This document shows, one piece after another, positions 23,994 to 33,390 of a stretch of DNA of 64,000 nt (position 1 is its first letter; every line of letters begins with the position of its first letter). Both the position numbers and the translations under genes were made by a program. The DNA is from Alistipes onderdonkii. Its GTDB lineage: Bacteria; Bacteroidota; Bacteroidia; Bacteroidales; Rikenellaceae. Where the stretch lies: assembly GCF_025145285.1 (NCBI RefSeq), contig NZ_CP102251.1, forward strand, positions 1,736,001 through 1,800,000, in the 5' to 3' direction. The notes below the pieces were generated by a model. That model did no database searches and was not told the DNA's origin. It worked only from the letters and a program-made list of their open reading frames with translations.

Positions 23994-25085
23994 ATGACCC
24001 GTGACGAGAAAATATATTTTTCCTTACTAAGGATAGGATTAGGAACTGAAAGCCCGGGAGAAATTTTACCGGAATTGGCTAAACTCCAATGGGGTGAACT
24101 TTATCGTTTGGCTGTTCGACAGGGGACGGGGGCATTGATCTGGGATGCTTTGCGGCAATTGCATGCAACGGAATATTTACCATTGTCTTTGCGTGTGCAA
24201 TGGGCCTATAATGTCAAACAAATTGAAGATCGTTATCGAAAACAGGAAAAAGTATTGGCTGAATTGTCAAAATTCTATGCTTCCCATTCCATTTCGCTGA
24301 TGCTCTTGAAAGGGTATGGACTGAGCTTTTGCTATCCGTGTCCCGAACATCGGGAATGTGGCGATATCGATATCTGGCTTTTTGGTCGACAGCGTGAAGC
24401 GGACGAGTTGTTATGTCGTGAATGGGGAATTCGGATCGATGAAGACAAACACCATCATACAGTTTTTCTCATCGACGGAATTATGGTCGAAAATCATTAC
24501 GATTTTTTGAATATACATGCCCATGCCTCGAATCGGGATATAGAACGGCTCTTGAAAAAATATGCCGAAATACCCGGAGAAATGATCCGGTTGGGACGTG
24601 CGAGTATTTATCTTCCGTCGCCCCGATTCAATGCGCTCTTTCTCTTGCGCCATGCCGCTGCACATTTTGCCGCCGAGGAGATTGGTGTCAGGCATGTGGT
24701 CGATTGGGCCATGTTTATTCGACGCCATGCTGATGTAATCGATTGGCCGGAACTTTATGCAATGGCAAGCCGCATGAATATGCATCGCTTTTTGAATTGT
24801 ATGAATGCCATTTCGATTGACAATTTAGGATTGGATGCAGCATTGATTCCTCCCTTTGAACGGGATATAAAACTTGAAAAGCGGGTCTTGAATGATATTT
24901 TACATCCCGAATTTAGCGAAAAATTTCCTGAAAAAGGATTTGTTCAGATAATCCGGTTTAAGTTTCGTCGCTGGATGGCAAATCGATGGAAACATAGGAT
25001 TGTTTACCGCGAAGGTATAATAGGAACCTTCTTCAGGCAGGTATACAGCCATCTGTTAAAGCCTAAATCCATAACATATAATTAA
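23994..25085 (+). CDS. Nucleotidyltransferase-fold protein (NTP_transf_5-like), capsule locus
   Basis: A 363-residue protein resembling the uncharacterised nucleotidyltransferase family found in many polysaccharide loci. The core reads LMLLKGYGLSF followed by RECGDIDIWLF, giving the G-D-x-D metal site of the nucleotidyltransferase fold at about residues 121-125. A later conserved segment is FNALFLLRHAAAHFAAEEIGVRHVVDW. No signal peptide or membrane helix is seen. Its substrate is unknown; members are suspected to transfer nucleotidyl or phospho groups to sugars or carriers. It marks the start of the AT-rich cassette, suggesting a separate origin from the rml block. Confidence 0.75.
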   Translation: MTRDEKIYFSLLRIGLGTESPGEILPELAKLQWGELYRLAVRQGTGALIWDALRQLHATEYLPLSLRVQWAYNVKQIEDRYRKQEKVLAELSKFYASHSISLMLLKGYGLSFCYPCPEHRECGDIDIWLFGRQREADELLCREWGIRIDEDKHHHTVFLIDGIMVENHYDFLNIHAHASNRDIERLLKKYAEIPGEMIRLGRASIYLPSPRFNALFLLRHAAAHFAAEEIGVRHVVDWAMFIRRHADVIDWPELYAMASRMNMHRFLNCMNAISIDNLGLDAALIPPFERDIKLEKRVLNDILHPEFSEKFPEKGFVQIIRFKFRRWMANRWKHRIVYREGIIGTFFRQVYSHLLKPKSITYN

Positions 25086-25150
25086 ACTGGATTTTACTCG
25101 AAAGTGGATTAACCGCTATATATAAAATAAGACCAATACAATAAATATTA

Positions 25151-25906
25151 ATGAATAAGCTTGGAATAATAATTCAGGCTCGTACTGGGTCAACCCGGCT
25201 GCCGTCTAAAATGATTCTTCCGTTTTACGGAAATGATGGAATACTCAGCATTCTGCTTTCTCGGTTAACACAGTGTAAGTTGGCTGACAGTATTATTGTG
25301 GCAACAACATCATCATCTCCTGATGATGCCATATGCGATTTAGTTCGGGAACACAGGGTGAAATGCTTTCGGGGAGATGAAAATGATGTCTTGGATCGCT
25401 TTATTCAAGCAGCCCGATATTATGGGATTTCGAAAATTATCAGAATTTGTGCTGATAATCCTTTCTTAGATATTGAATCGCTTGATTCATTGATTTTAGC
25501 GAGTGAAAATATCGATGCAGATTATGTATCATTTTGTACGAGCAATCATACTCCAACCATAAAAACCCATTTTGGCTTTTGGGCTGAATATGTTACACTG
25601 GCAGCATTGGAACTTGTTGCTCGGAAGACGGCGGAGAAAGTATATCACGAACACGTAACAAATTATATTTATACTCATCCTAACGATTTTAAAATAATCT
25701 TAAATCCGATTCCGGCTGACCTTGAAAAGCGGACAATCCGCTTAACCATAGATACATTGACTGACTTTCGTATCCAGCAGAAAATTTTTCAGGCTGTTTT
25801 TGAGGTAAATCCTCGCTTCACGATAAAAGATGTCGTATCGTACCTTGATGGACATGCATGCCTGTATGCAACAATGGATGAGATTATTAAATCCAATCAA
25901 AAATAA
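25151..25906 (+). CDS. SpsF-type cytidylyltransferase
   Basis: A 251-residue enzyme of the CMP-sugar (KdsB/NeuA-like) transferase family. The N-terminus IIIQARTGSTRLPSKM is the hallmark of the SpsF group. FRGDENDVLDRFIQAAR and RICADNPFLDIESLD follow. It would activate an acidic 2-keto sugar with CTP, although the SpsF group is not biochemically well defined. It lies 10 bases upstream of a NeuB-like synthase, so the pair probably makes and activates a nonulosonic acid or related keto sugar. Confidence 0.82.
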   Translation: MNKLGIIIQARTGSTRLPSKMILPFYGNDGILSILLSRLTQCKLADSIIVATTSSSPDDAICDLVREHRVKCFRGDENDVLDRFIQAARYYGISKIIRICADNPFLDIESLDSLILASENIDADYVSFCTSNHTPTIKTHFGFWAEYVTLAALELVARKTAEKVYHEHVTNYIYTHPNDFKIILNPIPADLEKRTIRLTIDTLTDFRIQQKIFQAVFEVNPRFTIKDVVSYLDGHACLYATMDEIIKSNQK

Positions 25907-25915
25907 AATATAAAT

Positions 25916-26956
25916 ATGAGAAAGACATATATTATCGGTGAAATTGGGCAAAACCATAACGGTTCCGTCGATATTGCAAAGTTGATCATCGAATTGATAT
26001 GCAGACCGATAGAGGAAGATGTGTTCGGACTGGATCTGCAACCTATGGATGCAGTCAAGATGACCCGTCGGGATTTGAAAGAGGAACTTACTGTTTCTCA
26101 AATGAATAGACCATACAACACCCCAAATTCTTTTGGAGCTACGTATGGGGAACATCGGGCTTACCTCGAACTGGATGACCAAGCCCATTATGAAGTATAT
26201 CGATATGCCAAATCCAAAGGGTTGGATTTTATCGAAACCCTTTGTGCTAAAGGGTGTCTTTCTCTTTTAAAATTGTTTACGCCGGATAAATTGAAGGTTG
26301 CAAGTCGTGATCTGACGAATCTGCCATTATTGGAAGCTATGGCTGAGACACGCATTCCCATCATTCTTTCTACGGGGATGGCCGGAAAAAAAGAACTAGA
26401 TGATGCTCTGGCCACCATCACTAAATATCATGATGATATTTCCATCCTTCATTGTGTATCACAATATCCGACAGCACCGGATAACCTAAATTTGCAAACC
26501 ATATCTTATCTGAAAAAAAATTATCCCCAGTATAAAATAGGTTTTTCGGATCACACGATTGGCATCTCAGCTCCTATAGTCGCGTTGGGGCTGGGGGCAG
26601 AAATAATCGAGAAGCATATTACGATCGATCGTCGTATGAAAGGTACCGATCAGGCTGGGTCATTGGGGCCGGATGGCGTATACCGAATGGTTCGGGATAT
26701 CCGAGTTGCAGAGCGTTGGATGGGGACAGAAGATCTGTATATTGAAAAGGATGTGCTAAGCGCTAAAATTAAATTGGAGCGGTCGATTGCAACCCGGAGG
26801 AGTATTCGACAGGGAGAAATAATCTCTGAAAACGATATTCATCTCTTGAGTCCCGGGGATGGATATAAATGGGTGGATCGCGCGGAAGTGATCGGACGCA
26901 AAGTGCTCCATGATATTCCTGCAGATGAAATAATATACCCGGAAATGATTTCATAG
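25916..26956 (+). CDS. NeuB/SpsE-type keto-acid sugar synthase
   Basis: A 346-residue enzyme of the N-acetylneuraminate synthase family, which condenses phosphoenolpyruvate with an amino sugar. The barrel begins IGEIGQNHNGSVDIAKL and shows KVASRDLTNLPLL, STGMAGKKE, LHCVSQYPTAPDNLNL and GFSDHTIG. A C-terminal SAF (antifreeze-like) domain covers about 285-345 (RSIRQGEIISENDIHLL). The substrate is not readable: it may be a sialic, legionaminic or pseudaminic acid or an analogue. No hydrolysing 2-epimerase gene is nearby, so the precursor must come from elsewhere or the product is unusual. Confidence 0.85.
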   Translation: MRKTYIIGEIGQNHNGSVDIAKLIIELICRPIEEDVFGLDLQPMDAVKMTRRDLKEELTVSQMNRPYNTPNSFGATYGEHRAYLELDDQAHYEVYRYAKSKGLDFIETLCAKGCLSLLKLFTPDKLKVASRDLTNLPLLEAMAETRIPIILSTGMAGKKELDDALATITKYHDDISILHCVSQYPTAPDNLNLQTISYLKKNYPQYKIGFSDHTIGISAPIVALGLGAEIIEKHITIDRRMKGTDQAGSLGPDGVYRMVRDIRVAERWMGTEDLYIEKDVLSAKIKLERSIATRRSIRQGEIISENDIHLLSPGDGYKWVDRAEVIGRKVLHDIPADEIIYPEMIS

Positions 26957-26957
26957 A

Positions 26958-27535
26958 ATGGATGCATTTGAGATATATCAACTTGTCCACTTTTAGAAAT
27001 CAAAGACCTACTTCAGTGAGGAAAAGCTGGATTATGATGTTGAATTATATAAAAACGCTATTGATCAATTTATAGATGATTATCGTCGGTGGTATGATGG
27101 TGAGGTAATAGATATCCATCGGCTTAACATAACACCGCAATTACACCCTGTATTAACTTACAGATTGGCCAGATTACTTTATCTGAAGGGTAATGAAGAG
27201 CAAGCCTCTGTTTATTCTGTTTTGGAACGAATTCCCGGTCTGGTTGAAATTTACTATTCTGCTCAAATTGGTCGGGGATTAAAGATAAATCATGGTGCCG
27301 GCTGTGTTATTGGTGTCCGATGCGTAATTGGAGACAACTGTCTCAGGGTGTTACTATAGGGGATAGAAACGGCGGCCGGCCGATTATTGGCAATAATGTC
27401 ATAATATATGTTGGGGCAAATAACCATAGGTGATTACAGTGTAATAGGGGCTAATGCTGTTTGTCTTCGCAGTTCCCCCCCTCCCAGGCTGTTTGCGAAG
27501 GTGTGCCTGCTCGAAATATAGCTGAATATGAATAA
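26958..27535 (+). pseudogene. Broken serine-acetyltransferase-like gene
   Basis: Translation from the ATG at 26958 meets a stop after 12 codons (TAG at 26994). The same frame then continues with clear CysE-like sequence (LHPVLTYRLARLLYLKGN ... VEIYYSAQIGRGLKINHGAG). Near 27345 the frame must shift to read QGVTIGDRNGGRPIIGNNV, and near 27415 again to read GQITIGDYSVIGANAV. A further shift near a run of seven C (27474-27481) gives AVCEGVPARNIAEYE with its stop at 27533-27535. One nonsense change and three frame changes indicate an inactive hexapeptide acetyltransferase. Its 3' end overlaps the next gene by 8 bases. Confidence 0.85.
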
Positions 27536-28034
27536 TATAAAATTAATCCTTACCGATATTGACGGTGTTTGGACTGATGGTGGTATGTATTACGATCAGA
27601 CTGGAAATGAATGGAAAAAATTCCATACTTATGATAGTGCGGGGGTTTTTTTCGCGCATCGGGCCGGTATACCTGTGGGTATATTGACGGGAGAAACCAC
27701 GTCTATTGTCAAACGCAGAGCGGAGAAATTAGGTGTTGATTACCTTTTTCAAGGTGTGACAAATAAGCTTGAAATTGCCCAAGGGTTATGTGGTGAACTA
27801 TGCATCTCATTGGATGAAGTTGCTTATATTGGAGATGACCTTAATGATATTGAATTGCTTCGGAAGGTCGGTGTTTCCGGAGTTCCTGCGAGTGCTCCGG
27901 AGTATATACGTCGGTTGGCAACTGTATCTCTTCAGAAACGAGGAGGCGAGGGCGTTTTCAGAGAGTTTGTCGAGGTATTGTTGCAGGATAATTTGGTGAC
28001 GTTATTTCAGGGATATATTTCTGAAAATAGCTAG
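27528..28034 (+). CDS. KdsC-like HAD phosphatase
   Basis: A 168-residue haloacid-dehalogenase phosphatase of the KdsC group, which removes phosphate from keto-sugar-8/9-phosphates. HAD motif I is LTDIDGVWTDGG (nucleophile near D10), with TGETTS for motif II, a lysine in TNKLEIA, and YIGDDLNDIELL for motif IV. It fits beside the SpsE-type synthase, which would produce a phosphorylated keto sugar if fed a 6-phosphate. The 230 bases after it hold no gene that I can support. Confidence 0.88.
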   Translation: MNNIKLILTDIDGVWTDGGMYYDQTGNEWKKFHTYDSAGVFFAHRAGIPVGILTGETTSIVKRRAEKLGVDYLFQGVTNKLEIAQGLCGELCISLDEVAYIGDDLNDIELLRKVGVSGVPASAPEYIRRLATVSLQKRGGEGVFREFVEVLLQDNLVTLFQGYISENS

Positions 28035-28264
28035 TGAAAAAAAGGTGTCAATACCAAGGGTGATGTCATTGGAAAGAGGATATTTTTACTATAAATGTGA
28101 TAAAGGCTTGTGCTGAATTTTAAATGACAATCGCTAGTGTTCATATAAAATGAAGTCTTTGTTAAAGTAGTCTGGAGGCAGATATGATTTCATAATTCTG
28201 AGATGCTATTGTTTATTTAGGCATTATATCTATGCTTTAAAATTGTTAATAAAATGATTGAAAA

Positions 28265-30040
28265 ATGTATATAGAAATTTGTGGTAATTCGATTCGTATA
28301 GGACGTGTGGAATCAGATGAGATTTTCTTGGATGATGGTGAGCGTATATTCTGGGCATATGGTTTAATGAATCGGAATATATCTAAAAAAGAATTTTTTG
28401 CGACGGTTTCAGTGTTAAGGAGTGAACTTTCCCACCAATTAGCTAATCGAATATTTGCCGGAGGATATTTTATTGTTTTGGTTGACCGGAAGAGCGGTAT
28501 GTTAAATATGATGCGTGATTCAATGGGGCAGAAATCTGGATATTATTATTTTGATTCGCTTACAGAACGGTTAGTTGTGGCGACCAATATGCACGATATC
28601 GCTTATAATGTTTCCACAGACATAAATAAATTCTATACGGATTTTTTGCTTTATCAGCAGTTCATACCTGATGGTTATACTATTTACGAAGATGTGAATG
28701 AGGTGCGTATTGGTGAGATGTTGCACTATATACCAAGAGGAACCTTGCAATCTATTGAGCGAGAATCATTGCCGATCGAGTATTCTGAGAACGATTATTC
28801 GGAGGAAGAAAATATACGTCTGCTGCGTGAAAAGATATTGGAAGTACATGCTGATTGGGCTGGTGAAAATAATGTGGTTTATTTATCCGGAGGCATAGAC
28901 TCTTGTGTAATGTTAGCTTCATTACATAATATTTGTCCGGAACAAACACGAGTTGTTTCCTATCGTATTGCGGGAAGTTCGCAAGATGAAACTATATATG
29001 CTCAAGAATTGGCTTCTTATTTAGGGTATAATACGGAAGTTGTGACGGTCGATCCAGCAGATCCTAAAATTGTGGCTGATTATGAAGATGATTTACAAAA
29101 GATGAATAATCCAGTTTTTGGAAATTGGATATTTCGGCCTCATTTATCAAACGACATTTCAGTGCGTTATTTTGCTGGACAGGATACCAGACTTCATACT
29201 CCTTCAGTCAATAGCGTAGATATGAAGGTAATTGATCGAATATCTCATCAGGGAACAGGTGGTTGGGGGGCATTCGGTAAAGGAGTGGTGGACTTGTATG
29301 AGCGGCTTTCCTGTCTTTTGAAACTCTATAATGCGGCTGACCGAAGAGTGAAGTACTCCCATCTGCTTGTCAATGCGTTGGTACCCGAATGGTTTATCCT
29401 GCGAAGGAAATTTATGGCCGATCCGGTCAAATACAAAACCTGGAGATACGATATGTCCAATTTTGAGAAAATCTGCGATTGGTACCGGGTTGATTTGCAT
29501 GCTGGAATGAGTTCCAGGGAGATATTTAATCGACTTATCGAGAAAAAATGGCAGGAGCAGTATACCGATGATATTCGTTATATGGTCGATATGGCCCATA
29601 ATCGCGGGGTTACTACGGTACTACCCTTCTACGAACAGCGTTTCAATCAATTTGCATCGACTATTCCTTGGAAATTGGCGAACAAGACTATGGCTGGACT
29701 TGATGGATTCAGCAATAAACCTGTACGCGTCAATAAATATGTTCTGCGCAAAGCTTTTGAAAAAGAATTGCCCTGGAATATTATGGTAAGAGCTAAAGCC
29801 GTATCACTCTCCAGTCATCTGATGATGAACGGTGTTCTGGGTATTCGGGTGGAGCAGACCTTGCGCGACGATTTACGCTCTTCCGACTCTTTTTGCCGGA
29901 GATTTGGCTACCAAGCCAAAGCCCGTGAAATCATTGCACACCGGAGTAAATGGGAGATGAAAAACTCTTATATGGTTACGTTTGCCAATTATCTGAGCGC
30001 CCTCTGTGTCTATTATCGGAAGAACGTAGTTAAAAAATAA
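28265..30040 (+). CDS. Asparagine-synthase-like amidotransferase without the N-terminal cysteine
   Basis: A 591-residue protein with an Ntn-like N-terminal half (GGYFIVLVDRKSGMLNMMRDSMGQKSGYYYF) and an ATP-pyrophosphatase half whose PP-loop VVYLSGGIDSCVM lies near residue 207. The protein starts MYIEIC, so it lacks the Cys at position 2 that gives glutaminase activity in AsnB. It may use free ammonia, or another amine, to amidate a carboxyl group of a sugar acid, or form another adenylate-dependent bond. Such proteins occur in polysaccharide loci. The second half is less AT-rich than the first. Confidence 0.82.
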   Translation: MYIEICGNSIRIGRVESDEIFLDDGERIFWAYGLMNRNISKKEFFATVSVLRSELSHQLANRIFAGGYFIVLVDRKSGMLNMMRDSMGQKSGYYYFDSLTERLVVATNMHDIAYNVSTDINKFYTDFLLYQQFIPDGYTIYEDVNEVRIGEMLHYIPRGTLQSIERESLPIEYSENDYSEEENIRLLREKILEVHADWAGENNVVYLSGGIDSCVMLASLHNICPEQTRVVSYRIAGSSQDETIYAQELASYLGYNTEVVTVDPADPKIVADYEDDLQKMNNPVFGNWIFRPHLSNDISVRYFAGQDTRLHTPSVNSVDMKVIDRISHQGTGGWGAFGKGVVDLYERLSCLLKLYNAADRRVKYSHLLVNALVPEWFILRRKFMADPVKYKTWRYDMSNFEKICDWYRVDLHAGMSSREIFNRLIEKKWQEQYTDDIRYMVDMAHNRGVTTVLPFYEQRFNQFASTIPWKLANKTMAGLDGFSNKPVRVNKYVLRKAFEKELPWNIMVRAKAVSLSSHLMMNGVLGIRVEQTLRDDLRSSDSFCRRFGYQAKAREIIAHRSKWEMKNSYMVTFANYLSALCVYYRKNVVKK

Positions 30041-30058
30041 AATAGAGAATCGATTCTT

Positions 30059-30811
30059 ATGAAGCGTTGGCTTATCGCATCTATTTTGTTTCTGTTACCT
30101 TCGTGTATCGCATTCCCTCTTGTAAGGATATTTGGCGGGGAAGGGTATTCCTTCGGCCGTAAAAGCAGAATTGGGTTTTCACTGATCCTGACTTCAGGTA
30201 TTTACCTGGGAGAAGGGGCTGTGATTCAAAGTGGGAACTTAATTCTCACGAAATCTATTCATCTGGGCACTCGATCGCGCATTCAACGCATGAATTTGCT
30301 TAAGGGGCGTTTCCGAGTGCAATTGGATGCTGAAGCCGTTATCAATAAATACAACAGGATTCTTTCGGCAAGTTCCAATCTGCGCGAATCGGAACTAATC
30401 CTGGGTATAAATGCCATAATCGGCGTATCGCATTTTATCGACATGACGGCCAGTGTCCGTCTCGGTGCAAACTCCATTTTAGCTGGCATCGGAAGTCAGC
30501 TCTGGACTCATGGGTTCTATCATAGCAGATCTGGAGCAGCACGCTGGAGAGTGGACGGCAGCATCTCAATTGGACAAAATGTCTATGTCGGTTCGCGCGT
30601 ATTGATTTGTTCGGACGTATGTATTTGTGATGCTGTGACTGTAGGGGCCGGGGCTGTAGTGGCTAAATCGCTCACTGAGCCGGGGCTTTATGTTGGGCAG
30701 GCTTTGCGTTACAAAGAATTTGATCCGGATCAGGCCATCTGCCATTACGCTAAAGTGGCAGATCGAATTTATGAAAAGCGACAGTCTCACAAAAATGGTG
30801 GTGCACAATAA
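30059..30811 (+). CDS. Hexapeptide-repeat acyltransferase
   Basis: A 250-residue protein with a hydrophobic N-terminal segment (LIASILFLLPSCIAFPLV) and left-handed beta-helix repeats from about residue 45 (SGIYLGEGAVIQSGNLILTKSIHLG) to 225 (SISIGQNVYVGSRVLICSDVCICDAVTVGAGAVV). A catalytic-type histidine lies in LWTHGFYHSR. It probably acetylates a sugar of the repeat unit using acetyl-CoA. It starts 18 bases after the amidotransferase-like gene and overlaps the start of the flippase gene. Confidence 0.85.
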   Translation: MKRWLIASILFLLPSCIAFPLVRIFGGEGYSFGRKSRIGFSLILTSGIYLGEGAVIQSGNLILTKSIHLGTRSRIQRMNLLKGRFRVQLDAEAVINKYNRILSASSNLRESELILGINAIIGVSHFIDMTASVRLGANSILAGIGSQLWTHGFYHSRSGAARWRVDGSISIGQNVYVGSRVLICSDVCICDAVTVGAGAVVAKSLTEPGLYVGQALRYKEFDPDQAICHYAKVADRIYEKRQSHKNGGAQ

Positions 30812-32063
30812 AAGCCTGCTCTTTAAAAAGGTGCGGGATAACATCCTGTTTTTTGTATTGTCAAAGGGAGTTGCCTTCTTGGCCCCTATTTTTTTTCTTA
30901 ATTTTGTTTCCCTTGAAGAGTATGGTGTAGTGGAATTCTCCTACGCGCTGGGGAGTGTACTCGCCGTCGTGGCTATGTTGGGTTTAGGGGGGGCTTATCC
31001 TTATTTCGTGCTTCGTCGGGGGGAAAGGGATAAAAAGCAGGTTTTTATGCTCTATGGAGTTCCTGTACTGGGGATAGCCGTCATAGCCTGTTTGTTGCGT
31101 TGGTACGGAGCGATCGGTCAACGATTTTCGCTAATTTTGCTTTTTACCTTGATTTTTGCACTCCAAAGGCTCTACAGCTCTATCCTCAAATCGGAAGACA
31201 AGGGTTGGCTGGGTGTATTGTTCGACGGGGGATATTATTTCATATTGACAGGAGTGATTTTGGTCATATGGAGTTTCGGAATCACTCATCATGTTATGCT
31301 CCTTGAAGCGGCCATGCAGGTTTACCTTTTTGTGTTGGGCGGGTTTTATGTGCGACAGTTTTATAAGCTCCACACCAAAAGCATACCTGCCCTGCTGCAC
31401 GACGACTGCGGCGAGATTCTTCGTTACAGCCTGCATATGGTTGTCTCCGGAATTATTATCTATTGGCTTACGTCCAGTGCCAGAATCTATATCGCTTACT
31501 TTATGGGGTATGAACAAGTGGGCATTTACAGTTTTTATTTTCGTCTGGCTGGTATCGCTATCATTATTCATCAGTTTTTGTATATCGCCTTTTTCCAAAA
31601 GCTCTATATGGGGAATAGCCGTCGACTCGATCTCTATTATACAGCGATTATGGGCCTAGTGCTGTGTGGTTGTCTGGCCTGTTATCTGTTCGTGCCCTTG
31701 CTTAGCCGCTATTTCTTAAAAGGTCTTTCGATCGACAATGCCCGGCTGTTTTTTCTAATAGCCCTTCAGATGCCCTTATGGGTGGGTATTTCGCTTTGTG
31801 AAGGTCTTGTGGGCAGAGAGAATCAGATTCGACAGATGAATTTGCGTGTCATTGTACCGGTCATGTTGTTGCCTGTAGCGCTATACTTACTTCAAGGCCG
31901 TCTGACGATCGAGCTTTTTACATTGCTCAATGCGGTGACTTTTACGATAGCTTTGGCCATTCAGCACCGTTTGCTGAGCAGGCGCGGCATCAAACTCCGC
32001 AAATGTTCTATTTTGAGTTTGGCTTTGTTTGCGGCATCCATTGTAATTTATTTTACGGTATGA
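30795..32063 (+). CDS. Wzx-type oligosaccharide flippase
   Basis: A 422-residue polytopic protein with about twelve membrane helices, of the polysaccharide biosynthesis (MATE-like) flippase family. It would turn lipid-linked repeat units across the inner membrane. The N-terminal region NILFFVLSKGVAFLAPIFFL and EYGVVEFSYALGSVLAVVAM is typical of Wzx. I choose the ATG at 30795 (MVVHNKS); an ATG at 30771 is also possible. The gene overlaps the acyltransferase by 17 bases. Confidence 0.88.
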   Translation: MVVHNKSLLFKKVRDNILFFVLSKGVAFLAPIFFLNFVSLEEYGVVEFSYALGSVLAVVAMLGLGGAYPYFVLRRGERDKKQVFMLYGVPVLGIAVIACLLRWYGAIGQRFSLILLFTLIFALQRLYSSILKSEDKGWLGVLFDGGYYFILTGVILVIWSFGITHHVMLLEAAMQVYLFVLGGFYVRQFYKLHTKSIPALLHDDCGEILRYSLHMVVSGIIIYWLTSSARIYIAYFMGYEQVGIYSFYFRLAGIAIIIHQFLYIAFFQKLYMGNSRRLDLYYTAIMGLVLCGCLACYLFVPLLSRYFLKGLSIDNARLFFLIALQMPLWVGISLCEGLVGRENQIRQMNLRVIVPVMLLPVALYLLQGRLTIELFTLLNAVTFTIALAIQHRLLSRRGIKLRKCSILSLALFAASIVIYFTV

Positions 32064-32067
32064 TATT

Positions 32068-33381
32068 ATGAAAATATTATTTGTCGAAAATCGTTTTCGG
32101 ACGAGAATATGGGAAGCTTTTGCTGATTGTCTGATTAATGACGGGCACCAAGTCCTTTTTTTGGTGCAAAATCATTTGTTCCATCCTCGATGTGGGCGTG
32201 TTTGGGTGATACCTTATCCGAATAAAACCCAGTTAGAAGAGCCAATAGAAGCCGATCGCTCATTAATATTATCCGATCGTAATATAAACTATTTCGGACA
32301 TCGGTCGACGGGGCATTATACCTATTATCGCAAGCTGATCCGTGATTTTCTGGAGAAGGAACGACCCGATGTAACTTTTGGTGAAAGTACTGCTTTCCAT
32401 GAATTGCAGACGATTGATCTTTGTCGAGAACTTTCCATTCCCTATTTACAACCTTCGACCTGCCGGTTTCCTCCTGGCCGTTTTTCCTTTTATCGTTACG
32501 ATACGCTCGAACCCTTTTCCGGCTCGGGTGAAACAATGTCTGACGAACAGGCAATAAAATTGATCAACAGTATTGTCCATCGCACTATTAAGCCCGATTA
32601 TATGCAAAAGTATAGGGCGACGCTTTCAACTCGGTTGAAACGATGGAATGATTTGATACACCTTTCGGTCGCCTATCTTGGTGGAGAACATTACAATACA
32701 CCTGCTCCCTGGGTGAAATTGCGGATTGAACGTCAACGGCGTAAACTGATCCGTAAATGGAATGCATTGGCCGAAAGCCGTAATGTGGGTTCGTTTAAAA
32801 ATAGTTTCCGGTTACTCTATCCAATGCAAATGCAGCCCGAGGCTAATCTGGATGTATGGGGACGTCCTTATCGTAATCAATTGGAAATGCTCCATCATTT
32901 GTACGACAGCCTACCTAGTGGTGCGGTGATTTTCGTCAAACCGAATCCCAAGTCGAAATATGAACTCACGGAAGAGTTACTCGCTTTTATTGCTTCTCAT
33001 GAACGGATCGTTCCTTTGCGTCATTCAGTTCGTATGGATGAGGTGCTTCCCAAGATAAATATGGTCGTGACAGTGACTGGAACAATAGCAATCGAGTGTA
33101 TACTTGCAGATATTCCGGTTGTAACAATGGTGCGCACGCTCAATAATGATATGAAAAATTGTCCATTTGCTGCGTCGTTTGAAGAATTGAGAGCATGGAT
33201 GGATAAAGTCCCTCGCGGTGAATTTCCGCGCACGGATACTTTGGATAAAATCCGATTTATCAATCGGTTGAACAATACCAGTTTTCCGGGAATCCCCTAT
33301 GAGACCGTATTAAACAAGCAGAATGTCGAGACCTGTATGATGGCTTTTCGTAAAGTGTTGAAAGAGTTGAATAGCAAATAA
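32068..33381 (+). CDS. Capsule-synthesis family protein, possible glycosyltransferase
   Basis: A 437-residue cytoplasmic protein resembling the capsular polysaccharide synthesis family (KpsC/KpsS-like region). A GT-B-like architecture is suggested by MKILFVENRFRTRIWEAFAD at the start. The second half has LPSGAVIFVKPNPKSKYE, then IVPLRHSVRMDEVLPKINMV and VVTVTGTIAIECILADIPVV, the signature of nucleotide-sugar-binding domains. The donor and acceptor are unknown. It sits 4 bases after wzx. Confidence 0.72.
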   Translation: MKILFVENRFRTRIWEAFADCLINDGHQVLFLVQNHLFHPRCGRVWVIPYPNKTQLEEPIEADRSLILSDRNINYFGHRSTGHYTYYRKLIRDFLEKERPDVTFGESTAFHELQTIDLCRELSIPYLQPSTCRFPPGRFSFYRYDTLEPFSGSGETMSDEQAIKLINSIVHRTIKPDYMQKYRATLSTRLKRWNDLIHLSVAYLGGEHYNTPAPWVKLRIERQRRKLIRKWNALAESRNVGSFKNSFRLLYPMQMQPEANLDVWGRPYRNQLEMLHHLYDSLPSGAVIFVKPNPKSKYELTEELLAFIASHERIVPLRHSVRMDEVLPKINMVVTVTGTIAIECILADIPVVTMVRTLNNDMKNCPFAASFEELRAWMDKVPRGEFPRTDTLDKIRFINRLNNTSFPGIPYETVLNKQNVETCMMAFRKVLKELNSK

Positions 33382-33390
33382 AATTTCCAC

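Noticed and set aside
28035..28264. Possible small gene between the phosphatase and the amidotransferase-like gene
   Set aside because: Frequent stops in all frames and no hydrophobic or charged pattern; read as spacer.
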